Positions 1-11,600 of a stretch of 36,052 nucleotides of DNA are shown here, one piece after another. Each line of letters starts with the position of its first letter. Position 1 is the first letter of the stretch. The position numbers and the translations under genes were made by a program. This stretch comes from Klebsormidium nitens (Eukaryota; Streptophyta; Klebsormidiophyceae; Klebsormidiales; Klebsormidiaceae): contig DF237705.1 of the NCBI GenBank assembly GCA_000708835.1, forward strand, positions 1 through 36,052, in the 5' to 3' direction. The notes beneath the pieces were generated by a model. That model saw only the letters and a program-made list of their open reading frames with translations, ran no database searches and was not told the origin of the DNA.

Positions 1-1026
1 CTCGTCAATATCTCTGCATTCCGTCCTGCTCATTGAAAGGGGCGTTCCATTACGCGTAATCAGTCGGACGCAAGTGATTACCGGCAGCCGTCGGTGACGT
101 TCCGTCAAAGTTTGACCGTAGATGTAAGGACGGTGGAAGCGAATCGACGGCATCACCGTGAACTTCAAATCGAGCGACCGGTTGAAAATTTCAAGCAACG
201 CCGTACGGCAGCTTGTACTCAAGACCAAGTCCGGGCGGAGAACCACGGCTGAACACCATGTTGCTGTGAAATTCTTGAGACCTGCGCCGCAAAGCGCCGG
301 AGTCTCCGGGTCGTACATCTTGGAACTCCCTAAGTCCAAGAGTTTCAATTCCAGTCCATAACAAGTTCACCTCGAGGGAAAGCACTGTGAATCTGTGTGC
401 GCCGCTCTGCGGAGAACCAAAAAGGACGCAAAAGAAGCCCGTTTTACCGAGAATCGAAGCCGTGACTTTATGATATGCGGGACTGCACTCTGCCACTATG
501 CTAAGCCCCGAATCCCCGGGCACAATCTTCTCTTGAGGAAAGGGGTCTTATAGGGGCACGCCCGCTTTGAATGCGTCCTGGCGCTCATCTTGCAAGGGGC
601 CGGGCCAAGTGCTATGACGTCTAGAGTACGACCGTAGGCTGTGTAGGGATCTGCAGCCAGTACTCGTTAGTACTCGACGAGCACGTGTTAATTGCCACGC
701 TGGCAGGCTTGCAGCGCTGTCCCTGGCCCTGGGCGCAAAGCGCCGCATTGCACCTTCAGCATTGCTAGGTGAGTCGACTCAATAGTACGCGGTACGTACC
801 CCCCACTTTGATGGTCATCGTCAAAATTACGCGCGCGGCCCGCCAGCTCGAGGCTGGGCCTAGTAGGGCCAGGGTGCCCTGGCCCCTAGGCCTGAGCCTG
901 CAAGGCCCAGGCCCAGGGCCGAGGCTGGCCGGACATGTACAGAGCTGCCATGAGCGGCCCGCGACGTGCTGGATAGGGAACTCCGGTACATGTGATCATT
1001 TCAATTTCAAAGTCCTGTGTGGGGCA
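1..1026. other. Intergenic / upstream region, no gene recognised
   Basis: No reading frame here shows a recognisable domain or joins the downstream armadillo gene by a phase-compatible splice. The last part should hold the promoter and 5' UTR of that gene. The only clear structure is a GC-rich inverted repeat around 850-900, listed separately. Confidence 0.5.
866..885. repeat. GC-rich 9-bp perfect inverted repeat, hairpin-capable
   Basis: GGGCCAGGG and CCCTGGCCC are separated by TG. The symmetry continues imperfectly outward: AGGCTGGGCCTA on the left (851-862) against TAGGCCTGAGCCT on the right (887-899). It lies about 140 bp before the armadillo gene start codon, so it may be in the promoter or the 5' UTR. 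Confidence 0.6.
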
Positions 1027-4000
1027 ATGGCGACTGTCGTGGAGAGAGCTCAAGCAGCAACGGGAAGTCAACAAAAGGCACCCCGGCCGTTGTCTGGTGA
1101 GACTTCATGCTCTATGCCATCCGATGTTCGTGGATGTGGGTGCACGTTTCACACAGTGTCCTCCTCATCTGCATTACTCAGGCTAGTGCCTGGGTATGAG
1201 CGACCAATTGCGCAAAGTTTCGCACACTCTTCAATGGGCAGTTTTGTGGTGGGTCTGCCGACTGAACCTGCGGTGGCCTAAAGTGCGGTGCTCCTTGTTT
1301 GCAGCTGATGAGATCCCTGGGGCGGTGGAGAAGGAAGTCCAGAAGTTGCAGTCAGACGTGAGCACTTGCTTCGTAGCATTGCTGACGCTAGGAACAGTGG
1401 TGCGGCAGAAAAAAAGTGGTGGTGCAAGAACAAGCGTGCTCCAGAACGCATACATTGGTGTTCCAGTGTGTGGTTGCTCGCCTCGCTCATCTCCCTTTGC
1501 TGACCCCTGGCTGCTTCCCCCAGGATGTTGGGACGGCCTCCCTTGCCGCGCTGGCCATCTTCTTGTTGGGGCAGCGGGAGGATGCGTGGCCCCATCTGCA
1601 CACCGCTGTAAGGAAGCCACCTCCCTCTGGGCCCCACCACCAGCAGGACGAGCCACACCCGATGGTTGAGATTGAATAGAGCATGTTTAGTCACAGGTCT
1701 TACCCGTGCTACGGCAGTGCACGGGTTCTCTCAGAAACCTGCTTGGTCGCCTAGTTGGCTACAATGCTGGTGGAGGAGATTTGCTGTATGATTCTTCTGA
1801 ATCCTGAGTGGTCCTGCCCCCCCTGATCGCACTCTCACTCTGGCTGGCTCTTTGTCGCAGATCCGGCCCTTGGTGAATCTGCTGACGTCAGACCAGGAGT
1901 CAATTCAAGTGAGTGCCAATCGTTGTTTTATCTTTCTCTCAGACACGTGAATCCGTGGCCACTGCCACCGGCATCGCTGCAAAACCTCGCTTGCTCCCCG
2001 TGCTGCATCGTTGATACGCCCTGGGCAGGAGCTATTTGCCCCGGGTCACGCTCTTGCGGTGCTACATTGACTGCCCCATCGCTGCTCTGCTCTCTGGAGC
2101 GCGGCACAGTGGGGCCAAGCTGTAGCAGGCGTCCTGGCGAAGCGATGCCAGGAGGCTTATCAAACTTGAGACATAACTCTGTAAAGCACCCAGCACAGCT
2201 GGCGGGGTCCAGTTCCCTGTGTATGAAGCAACAATAAACTCGAACGGGCTTCCTCATGATTACTGGAACCGTTCGACTTGAGCCCGGTGCGCTGTTTCAG
2301 GCGATGTGTCCTTGGTGCTGATGAGGCTGCGGCCATGCTGCAGCGAAACGTGTTTGCCGCCCTCACTGTCATCTCCAACGCTAATGACGACCTCAGGGGC
2401 CAGGTGGCAGCTTCCTCAGCGGTGGTGAGTCGACCTCGTGTTTGCCTGTTCAGGGAATCACGCTTTATTCGTTGTGTGAGCCCAGCTGGCTGCCAACGAA
2501 GCAGCACTTTCAGTACAGGGGGGACTTTCAGGAATATCAATCCTTTGTCTCTGCAAGGTCCAGATCGAACTCTGAGAGTTGCTTTGTTTGTGCCCCCAAT
2601 TGCGTGCGCCCCCAATTGCATGTGCCACCTGACCTTTCTCCATGCTGTTGCTCTCTCAGGTGCCCGCCTGCCTGGACGCTCTCTCCGATCCAGTCCTGGG
2701 GGTCAATGCGGCCAACTTGCTAGGGGCACTGGCGCAACAGTGAGCGGCCGCCTACTGCTCATGCCGGAGTCTCTAGCCTCCTCCCAACACCGGTCTGCGT
2801 CCTAGTGAATGACCGCACTGAAGGCTTTTTACGCTTTGACTATTCTCGGGACATTCTTGGGGCTCCACCTCGTCGTGAGGCCACCATCGAGGACACCCGT
2901 CTCCCCTCCCTGCAGTGCATCCGTGAGCAGCGACTTGTTTGCGGTGGGGGGCATTCCGCGGCTGCTGGCGGCGTTCGAGGTCCCGCAGCAGCCCGTCCTA
3001 TGGGAGGCCGTCGTCGACGTGGTAAGGCCCGCCCACCATGCCCCCTTGCGCTCGGTGTTATCGAGTATACAATGCGTGTAAGCACTGGGCATCGAACTGT
3101 TTCGCTAGGTGCCACTGACTTTGCACTCCGGCATCCTTGGTTTGTGTCCGGCAGCTTGTGTGTCCCGTTGCCCGCCCAACTCAGCGTTGCGTGGTGGTCG
3201 GACTTTGATGTGCATGCCTTGATCTGCTTCTGGGCTCACCGCCGCGGTGCGGTGTGCAGCTATGCCACCTGGCAGCCGAGGAGTCGTTGCGGCCGTCGCT
3301 GGCGCAGGAGGGCGTCATCGGCGGGCTAGTCCCCCTGCTGGCGTGCAGCGAGAGCGAGGTCGTCGTGCGCGCCCTGCTCGGGCTAGGCATGCTCTGCGGC
3401 GCAGAGTGAGGCCTCACCGCCGTGCGGCATCAACCCATCCACGGGACACTCGTGATCGCTCTTCGGTCCGATCAGCTCAAATTCCTGCCGATAGGGCCGC
3501 TTGTTCGAAACGAGCTTTTAATGCTTGCACCAAAGCCGGTTCCGAAGCTGGAATTCGGGTCGCTTTCATGAGTTACAAGCTTAGAGAAGGATGCAGCGTG
3601 CCGAAGGTTGTTGACGCCCCCCATGCCTGACTGTGCCGATCTTAACGTGTGCAGTGCGGATCGCCAAGCTCGGCTGGCGGAGGAGGACGGGGCCGCCACG
3701 CAGCTGCTGACGCTCATGAAGTAAGCAGCGAGGCCGCCTCCACGGAGTACGCCAAATATTCTCTCGAGCCACACCCAACATGCTTGCTGCTGATCCTGCT
3801 CCAGGTCTGAATGCCGCCTTGAAGTTCGTTGCACTGCTTCTCCGAGCTTGCTTGCTTTTTGCCTGCTTCCTGTCGCCTACGTCAGTGTTACCTGCCGTCT
3901 AACCTGTTCCCGTCTTCCAGGTCCCCCGACGAAGACGTCAGAAACATTTCAAAAGAGGTGTTCTTGTCCCTGGCGTCAAACCCCATTCTCAAGCCGGCCA

Positions 4001-4047
4001 TTGAAGCAGAAATCAGACGATCTACTTCGAAGTCAACAGAACGATGA
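1027..4047 (+). CDS. Armadillo-repeat protein, 292 aa, 10 exons
   Basis: Exons read by eye: 1027-1096, 1305-1357, 1524-1607, 1861-1908, 2326-2424, 2660-2739, 2916-3021, 3260-3405, 3655-3720, 3921-4047. All introns are GT..AG, every junction keeps phase, and the total of 879 nt gives 292 codons plus a stop. The product is almost entirely short Leu/Ala-rich helices typical of armadillo repeats: IRPLVNLLTSDQESIQ, LLGALAQ, AVGGIPRLLAAFEVPQQPVL, LCHLAAEESLRPSLAQEGVI and GGLVPLLACSESEVVVRALL. No F-box, U-box, signal peptide or membrane segment is visible, so it is probably a soluble helical scaffold binding a protein partner. The start is the ATG before VERAQAATGSQQ; a longer N-terminus from an unseen upstream exon is possible. 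The acceptor of exon 5 (GATGAG) has a weak pyrimidine tract and is the least certain junction. I cannot assign a subfamily. Confidence 0.8.
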
Positions 4048-5360
4048 TTCGCTGGCACTTTGGATCTGGACGCACGCTGCTGCATATTGATTCGTTACCT
4101 TGCTTCCAATCAGGGTTCAAGAGGGCCGTCCGAGATGCCACTCGTGGCTTATTATATGCAGCCATTTGGCGTATGTCTACAGAAGATTGGTCTCAAAAAA
4201 GTTGTCCTGTTTCTGGAAGTCCATGCACTGTCGGCTTTCACTGTCGATTCATGTGGGAACACCTGTAGATGCCAACCACATTCGTCATGCCAGCCGTCGG
4301 GCGGCTGGCCGAGCATGCTCGGCCCGGTAGCAGCTTACATTCTATGCAACATACGTAGAAGACGTACGCTTGCACTGATGCATGCGTCTCCATGCTTGAC
4401 GACTGCGCCATGTCGCAGTCAGATGCTGCCTGATTAAAGTGGTCTATAAAGAACTGGGGGTGGCCATAGCCATTCGAAGTGACCGGAAGGATTTCAAAGG
4501 GAGAACGCTTACCACCACCAGCCTCGGTACGAAGCCAGCAAGCCGTCCAGACATGCTCCGGCCGCGAATCAGCTGCCGACAGGACCTGCGAACCCACGGA
4601 CCCCGAACTGCTGCACATGACCGGACCTACTTAGTTGAATTCAGAACTAGCGTGCTTTAAAGAGCCTCGCACATCAACCATGTTGCGATTAATCGATCAA
4701 ACGCTCGAACACCGGGGATCAAACAGGTAAGTGCATTCCGCTATAGTCGACGGGGCTCCAAAACGTTTATCGACATGTTGATAAACGTGGCTTGACGTGC
4801 ACTGGCCACGGCATGTATATACGCGGCGGCCAACGTACGATGCAATCGAACGAGAGGCTAAGACGTACACGCACCAAGTCACTAGCACATGTGTGCGAGA
4901 ATAGAACAGACTACCATGACTTCTACTTATATGCACGATCGTGTGACACTGCAGCAAGCGCCAGTGCCCGACCACTCCGTCCAATCATCACATGGCATGT
5001 ATGATCGATCCGACATTGCAGCTTCTTGCAATCAATTCCTGAATGTATCCATTGTGGATATACCTTGTAGCTCGTGCCCCATGACCAGATTGCAAACAGT
5101 CAAAATGTTGAGAAATTTCAGGTGTCAGGTTTTCTGCATATGCATCAATGTGAGATCTCGTGTACAGACTGTCACCGGGTTAGCTATCTGTAAATTTTAC
5201 AAGACTATTATCGACGTTCCTGTCGGTATTGATATCCACTGTTGCGAACTCCAAGTATCGTCCGACTATTGCCCATGTAGCATTACCAACTTCGTAAATG
5301 GGATTGCCCTACGTACTAGTGGATGGTAGGGCCTTGCCAGGAGCAGAGGGAGCCCACGAA
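4048..5360. other. Convergent intergenic space between armadillo and CMS1 genes
   Basis: This holds the 3' flank of the + strand armadillo gene and, at its right end, the 3' flank of the - strand CMS1 gene. Short frames occur, the longest being a + strand frame at 4889-5329, but none resembles a known protein or has coding-like composition. I see no RNA gene or repeat. Confidence 0.5.
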
Positions 5361-7525
5361 TCAGAGATTGAAGAAGAGCTTACATTCACCTTTTGATATC
5401 CGGTTTGAGCCATGACGCTGGTAGAAGTTCCAAAAGTCGTTCCTGCAAACACCGAGGGGCGAGAGCAAAGCTCGTATCACAAGCATGTCATGTTGGCACC
5501 TGAATTGACGACGGGATACCATCCTCTCTCCAGTAGGAGCATCAAGGGTATTACTCGGATACTTATCCAGACAAAGGCTAGAGTGACTAAGCAGGGAAGC
5601 TCCATACGGAACACAACTCGGAACGACTTCACAAGGTGAATTCAAGCAGACCCCTTTATTCGAGCGCCCAACCGGCTCTAAGAAGGCTGGTAAGTGAAAG
5701 CCGGTGGTGGTGACAATTACGTACCTGGTTTCTGGGATGTCCACAACGGTCAATCCCTTCGCATCTTTGTGCAAGTCCAGGACGAGAACTTCGAGCGAAC
5801 TGAGGCTCAGTGCCGATAGTTCCGTCAGTTTCAGTAACCTTTGAGAAGAGAAGGAGCCCGATGGTAAGCTGCCTTGACGTGAAGTCGAACACAATTGGTG
5901 GCTTCAAGGTAAAAGTGACGGCATCAAGAGAATAGCAAGAGAGATCCGAGCCCACACCAACTAATGAGTGCAGAGAGACATTTGGTAGAAACATCAGTTG
6001 CCCACTTGCATGAGGATGAACGTCACCTGTTCGGCGTCCCCGCTGCAACGTTGACCCGCTTTTTCAGAACTTCGATCTGCTCCTCGATCTTGAAATGCTT
6101 CGCAAAGAGCTTGGCCACACGGCAGCCAGCATTGAGTTCAGTAAGCGTCCTGTAGGAAGACAAACACTCAGCCCTCTGAGCGCAACTGCACATGTACAAA
6201 GCTCCGTTGGCTTGACACACCCCTATCCACAAGCCTTGGCAGAAACAGGCATGTCGCAAAACCAGCTTAGCAAAGTTGCAGGCACAAGGGGCCCATGTAG
6301 CTACTCAAAGAGTGACCCACTTGGGGATTTTTGCAACGCTTACTTGATGATCTCGACACATCTTTTGGCGGACGCTGCTACTATGAGCACTGTGGGGCTC
6401 CCTGCTTCATGTCCCTCCTCCAGGGTGCTGCCCAGCAGGCGCTCCTGCCACCGCGACCCAAACAGTACCTTCAGCTGGGGGGCGAGGGGCGCCCCGGAAT
6501 GACTGCCACTGGCAATGTGCTGATCTGACCAGGAGGACGCAAAAGCTGTCACATGAGGCTCCCATGAAAAGTAGGACAGTGGCAAAGCGCAAACCTAGTG
6601 AGGGGACCAATACTTCACTGGAATGTGTAGTACGATGGTGGTACAATCACGAGGTGGTACGTTCACTGATATCAAGATGCGTACACTTTCCGCTGATGTA
6701 TGATCGGCTTTCCACCAAAACAATGAGTCTAGTGGAACGACAAGAAAAAGTCGAAACCACGTTTGCAAAAGTCTAAGGCACATTCATGGGAGTGCCCAGT
6801 CCTCCCTGGGCCGAAGATGCGGAAGGCACTGCACCTGTGATGTCTGCCTGCTCCAGGCTGGACAGCGCTCCTCCAAAGTGTGCCCGAAAACAGCCCCCGA
6901 ACCAGTCCGCCTGCTCCGTATGGTCGGCGCCGGCTTCAGGGAGGGGCAAAGCGCGGGGGTTCTCTTTGGGCAATTCGCTCATTTCCTTGCCACCTTTTTT
7001 CGAAGCAGCGTGCTTCTCGACCACCTTCTCATCGGATGCTACATCGCGCCCGTCACTCTCTTTTCGTTTCTTCTTGCTCTTTTTCGAAGCTGCATTTACC
7101 TGTCCATCCTGCGACTTTGCTTGTGGGGCCGTGCTTTCATTCACCTGTTCTATCTTCCGTTTCTTTCGCTTTTGGGGCTCTGCGCCCTGCCCCTCCCCCG
7201 GCTGCCCTGTCAGGAACTCCCCCTGCGCGCTGCCCCCATCTGCCACCAGCGCGGCCTCCTCCGCCAGGTCCAGGACCGCCACCGCGCCAAAGTCATCCTC
7301 CGCCTCGCCCCCTTCCTGCGCTAGAGGACCGTGGAAGCTGTCTGCAAGCTTCCTTTTCTTCCGCTCCAAACGCTTTCCAGGAGCATCACGACGGGTGTTG
7401 CTTCCTTTGCCCGCCATCTTAGGCTTCATGCTGTCCGCTTGCTTGGTGGCGCCCATGATCTTCTCCGTTTGATCGAGTCCAACGTGCTGGCGTTGGAATT
7501 CCCTGAAACTTGAAAGTCGAAACAT
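5361..7525 (-). CDS. CMSS1: CMS1/CMSS1 family 90S pre-ribosome (small-subunit processome) protein, 5 exons
   Basis: Exons in reading order on -: 7525-6835, 6524-6344, 6149-6027, 5838-5725, 5442-5361. All phases agree, giving 396 aa. The N-terminal half is Lys/Arg-rich and nucleolar-like (ERKKRKLADSF, QKRKKRKIEQ, SKKSKKKRKE). The C-terminal half matches the CMS1 family: ALSSLEQADI, then PTVLIVAASAKRCVEIIK, VAKLFAKHFKIEEQIEVLKK, the signature VGTPNR-like AAGTPNR, VLVLDLHKDAKGLTVVDIPE, and a terminal FWNFYQRH..CKLFFNL. Yeast Cms1 and animal CMSS1 associate with the U3-containing 90S pre-ribosome and act in nucleolar 18S rRNA maturation. ATGs at 7525, 7456, 7429 and 7417 are all in frame; the one at 7417 (AAGATGGCG) has a good context, so up to 36 residues at the N-terminus are uncertain. 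It is divergent from the STN kinase gene across about 1.1 kb. Confidence 0.87.
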
Positions 7526-8600
7526 TTTAGGATTCACAGAATGGTAACGAGTTGCCGGTAATGGATGTGCCACGTGTTGTTTTTTGAGTCGTCCATTTTA
7601 GCGCAAAATGCGAACTGGAACAGTTCAAACCTCACCTTCGACTCGAATGACCACTCCTAGTAGGTACCTATGCTCAGCTTGTGCACCGGTAGAGTCTAGA
7701 CTCCTCACTGGTCAGTCCTGCACTGAAGCGGCAGGGCAGCCTCTATTCCCTATGAACAATGGGTCGGCCGATACCTACCTATTCCGAATTCGGAGTATCG
7801 ACGGCCCCGATGTTGCGAAGGAGAAAGCATTCGTCCATCGAGCCGCTCGGAGTCGAAGTTTGTTAGGTACTGCCGCGGGTAACTCCCAGTTTCACCGCGG
7901 CTGAGTCTTGCATGATGCAAACCGCAGCAAATACCGTACCTAGTACCGATTGGATCTGCTACCCATACCTAGCAAGGTACGTACCGTAGTTTTTGAGTCC
8001 GACTGAGGTTGTGCGAGCTTAGGATACGGCCGGAACTCCCGGAGATATTTATCGGACAACCGGTACCTACCTAGCGATTGTACAGGTTACAGGATAGGTA
8101 CCTATACATCGTGGTACAATAACTTTTGGAATTTGGACCGTTGGAAAGTGGGACTCATGCACAGCGGAAATGATAATCGGTACTTAGCAAGACGTGTCAA
8201 GACGTGTTCACTGTTTGCTCCATTGCAAAAATGGCCGCGGTGAAAGCATCCTGACACTACCCGCCTTCAAAAGTGCGTAAATCATTCTCTCCTCTAAGCT
8301 AGGTACCTAGCTTGCAGTTCTTGTTGCCTTGTTGCCAATTTGTAAATTGTGAGGACCAGATTGCTGTGTAACATACTGTAGATCAGAGATTGGGCTTCTT
8401 TGTGATAGTTCTTGATTGTCTAGGAGGAGAGGGCGCCTCAGTTTTGTAAGATCGTAGTGGATGCCCTTGCCCAGGTGCAAGGATTAGAGTCGACAGCCTC
8501 GAAAGCAACGGGAGGCAACCTGACACAACTGGCCACCAGTCAAAGACTGCACCTGCCCTGCAAATCGAGTCCTCCTAGTCCAATTTCCTGTCAATGCTCC
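7526..8600. promoter_or_regulatory. Bidirectional promoter region of CMS1 (-) and STN-like kinase (+)
   Basis: About 1.1 kb separates two divergent start codons and shows no convincing coding sequence. It contains the perfect palindrome TAGGTACCTA three times (7661-7670, 8095-8104, 8300-8309). There are also several partial copies: TACCTACCTA near 7773 and 8064, TACCTAG near 7939 and 7967, and GGTACGTACC near 7976. A G-box-like CACGTG lies at 7571-7576, just upstream of the CMS1 start. The motif density suggests a shared regulatory site, but no known factor is recognised. Confidence 0.6.
8296..8313. repeat. Perfect 18-bp palindrome containing TAGGTACCTA
   Basis: AAGCTAGGT is followed directly by its reverse complement ACCTAGCTT. 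It lies about 290 bp before the kinase start codon and is the longest member of the TAGGTACCTA set in the divergent promoter. It is a candidate site for a dimeric DNA-binding protein. Confidence 0.7.
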
Positions 8601-11600
8601 ATGGCGTCGGCCCAGTTGAAGCTGACGCAATTGCGCGCTGATGCCGCATCTCTGGCAGTGAGCCGGACCACAAATGTAGCCAGAGATGCGCCGACTCCCG
8701 CCTGGAGCAGCAGCCACGCGGATTTCATGGGCCCCACACTGCAGCTTGTCGCGGGGCCAGGGAAGAGGAAGAGAGCACCGGCGCACAGCTGCCAGGCACT
8801 CGCGCTGCCTGATGCCGTGACGGGGCTGGTTGCTGCAGGGTGAGTGGCATGGGCGGCATTTTGGTATATGCCGAAACAGGACATCTGTCCACGCACAGCT
8901 AACGGCATCCCCATTGTCAGCATTTGCATCAGGCCAACCGCTGTTTGGCATACATCTGAGACATTGCGCGACGCACGTGTAATTTTCTCTCGTTGTCCAT
9001 ATACTTAGATCTGGAAAGATGAAGTCAAGCCAGCCGTCTCTTGCCCTGCCTTTCATACGACCCCCATCGCATCTAATGCCAGAGCTTGTGTGTCTTCCCC
9101 CCATGCCAGCGTGTCTGCCATTGGCCTTTCCAGCGGTGCGTCGGAGTGGGCCCAGCTGCTGCGCCCCCCCGAGGCGGTGCTGGCCCCCCTGGCCTCTCTG
9201 GACGACCCGGCGCAATGGCGGACACTGGCTGCGGCCGCACTCACTCTCTGGTACATCACTGCCAAGCCGGGGCCGATCCAGGGCGTGCTCGACATCATGT
9301 GGGCGCCCGTCGCAGAAATGAATGCAACGTGAGTGCAACTCAGGCGCACGGGAGATGACGAAGGGCAGCCCACTCAGTTGCCTTGCCACTGGGCCGTAGC
9401 GGGCCACAGAGATTGACGATTGTCTGTTTTAGAGGCAGAAGGAGCCACATTCAGCTGTGGAAGTATTGCCCCACCTCAAGGTGATAAAAGGCTGAGAGAG
9501 TAGGAGCTGAATCCTGCTGAAGTATCCCTTGGGAGGATCAAGCGCAAAGGCATCAACTGAGCTCTTGAGTTGCCGCATCGTTGGGACAATCGAGACCCAG
9601 CTGCCTGGATCAGCCCTGCTATATTCACTTGTGCACGGTGTGTCGCGGCAGGTCGTTTGACCCTGCGTGCATCACCATCGGCAAGCAGCTGGGGGAGGGC
9701 TCTTTTGGCGTGGTATTTGAGGGGTGGGTGGCCGGCCCGCGCGGGCGCACACGCGTGGTGCTCAAGAAGGTGAAGGCCAAGGTGTCGGGTGCCGACGAGA
9801 TGCGCACCAGCGAGCTCTACTTCAACAAGCGCCTCCAACGCTCAGCACGCGGCAGGTCAGCCCCACTGCACTTTTCTCGCACAGCTTCGCTATCGGGGCC
9901 CCGGGTCTTTGTCTGGATGGGATCGTGGGTCATGCCGCGCAACTCAATGTCCCTCCTCACTTTCATTTTTGATATGACTGAAGCTGGTTTAGAATTGGCT
10001 GACTGTTTGTATCTCGATGGACATGGTCACTTTCACTAGAACCGGCTAGTACACATTTGTCGTCGTTGGTAATTCTCTTGCTTGTCTCATTCCTGATCCT
10101 GTGTTTCTTTGGCGCGCAGCTGTGCTGACTTTCTTGGGACCTGCCAGGTGGACAGGGCCATGCAGAAGGGCAAGCTGGTAGAGGTCAGCCTTGCCCCCTG
10201 CCCACACCTCGAGCAAATCGGCGGATGCCTGAGTATCGTCCCTGTAATATCTCCAACTTGTGCCCAGCTCGTTGGGGCTGCCCGTTGTACAGGCAACAGT
10301 TTCCTTCACTTTTCGACAGATTTCGATGGTCGCTTCGTGAGGCCGTTCGTGCTGAGCTAGTCCCGTCTCAAACTGATGGGCTGTCCGCTCTCGATGCCAG
10401 GGCACGTGGCTCATATGGCGCTACCAGGGGTCGGCCAACCTGGAGTCGTTCCTGCGGCGCCGCGACTTCCCGGCTGCGCTGGCGGGGGACCTGCTCGGGG
10501 AGCGCGGGGTGACCGTGCGGTCCACCAAGGAGGACACGCTGCAGCGCGACTGCGCCGTCGTGCAGGCCGTGTGCCGGCACGTCCTGGAGAACCTGCGTGC
10601 CGTGCACGCAACAGGTGCGCATCACCAACGGAGCCCGGACCAGGACAGGTCGACCGCGGCCGAATCTACTGCTCCACGAGCGAAACTCAATTCATTTCAC
10701 ATTCCTTGATGTTGTCTTCACCAGAGTGGGAGATTGCTCAGCAAAGGATCGAAATTGGCACACAAAGGAGACGCAGTAACGCCATGGGGCTGACTTGTGG
10801 AGGGCTGTGTGGCACAGGCGTGGTGCACCGCGACGTGAAGCCCCTGAACCTGGTGCTGGACCAGGAGACGCTGCGCTTCACGCTGGTCGACCTGGGGGCC
10901 TGCGTGGACCTGCGGACCGGGTACAACTACGTGAGCAGACTGCCATCTGAAATTGGCAGCTGTGCATTCTACTGGGGCCTCGCTTCTGCTCCCAGTCTGG
11001 CAATACGTTCGGAGCACTACGTCAATACAAGCGGGTTGGCTCCAGTGTAAAGCTAGCCAGCTCATTGCGTTTCTCCGCTACATGAATCTTGCAGTGATTC
11101 GTGCTTGCTGGCTCCATGACCTCCTGTGCTGACCACGGAGCGGGCGTGCAGGTGCCGGACGAGACGATCATGGACCCGATCTACTGCGCGCCGGAGCAGT
11201 ACATTCTGCCCATCAACATGCCGGACGCGCCCCCCGGCCCCCTCATGTCGCTGCTGGCGCCGCTGCTGTTCCTGGCGCACACGCCCGACAAGTTCGACCT
11301 CTTCTCCACGGGGCTCGTGCTCATGCAGCTCGCGGTGCCCACGCTGCGCTACGACAGGAACCTCGTGAGCGGCCCTCTTCTTCCGCTGTACGTCACCAAC
11401 AGCGATCAAAGATTCAGAAGATCGTCCGCTATCCCTGCAAGTTCGAACTTTCCGCATGTCAGAAGGACGAAAGGAGACCAGGGACTCTGGCAGACTTCCT
11501 GGGGACCCCCTTCCGTTAGAAGCCCTTCGATTGATGGTCAACTCAAAAAGCCATCAACCCAGACCGTCGACCCTAGAGGGTAGTAGTCGGGGTGTCTTAC

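Noticed and set aside
4889-5329. 146-codon ORF on + between the armadillo and CMS1 genes
   Set aside because: Composition is not coding-like (Cys, Thr, Ser rich with no pattern) and no family is recognised.
6786-7472. 228-codon open frame on + opposite CMS1 exon 1
   Set aside because: The - strand frame continues in phase into clear CMS1 exons; the + product is a Phe/Ser/Pro-rich complement of Lys-rich codons.
8484-9407. 307-codon open frame on - across kinase exons 1-2
   Set aside because: No homology recognised. The + strand exons have matching splice phases and carry the STN family membrane segment.
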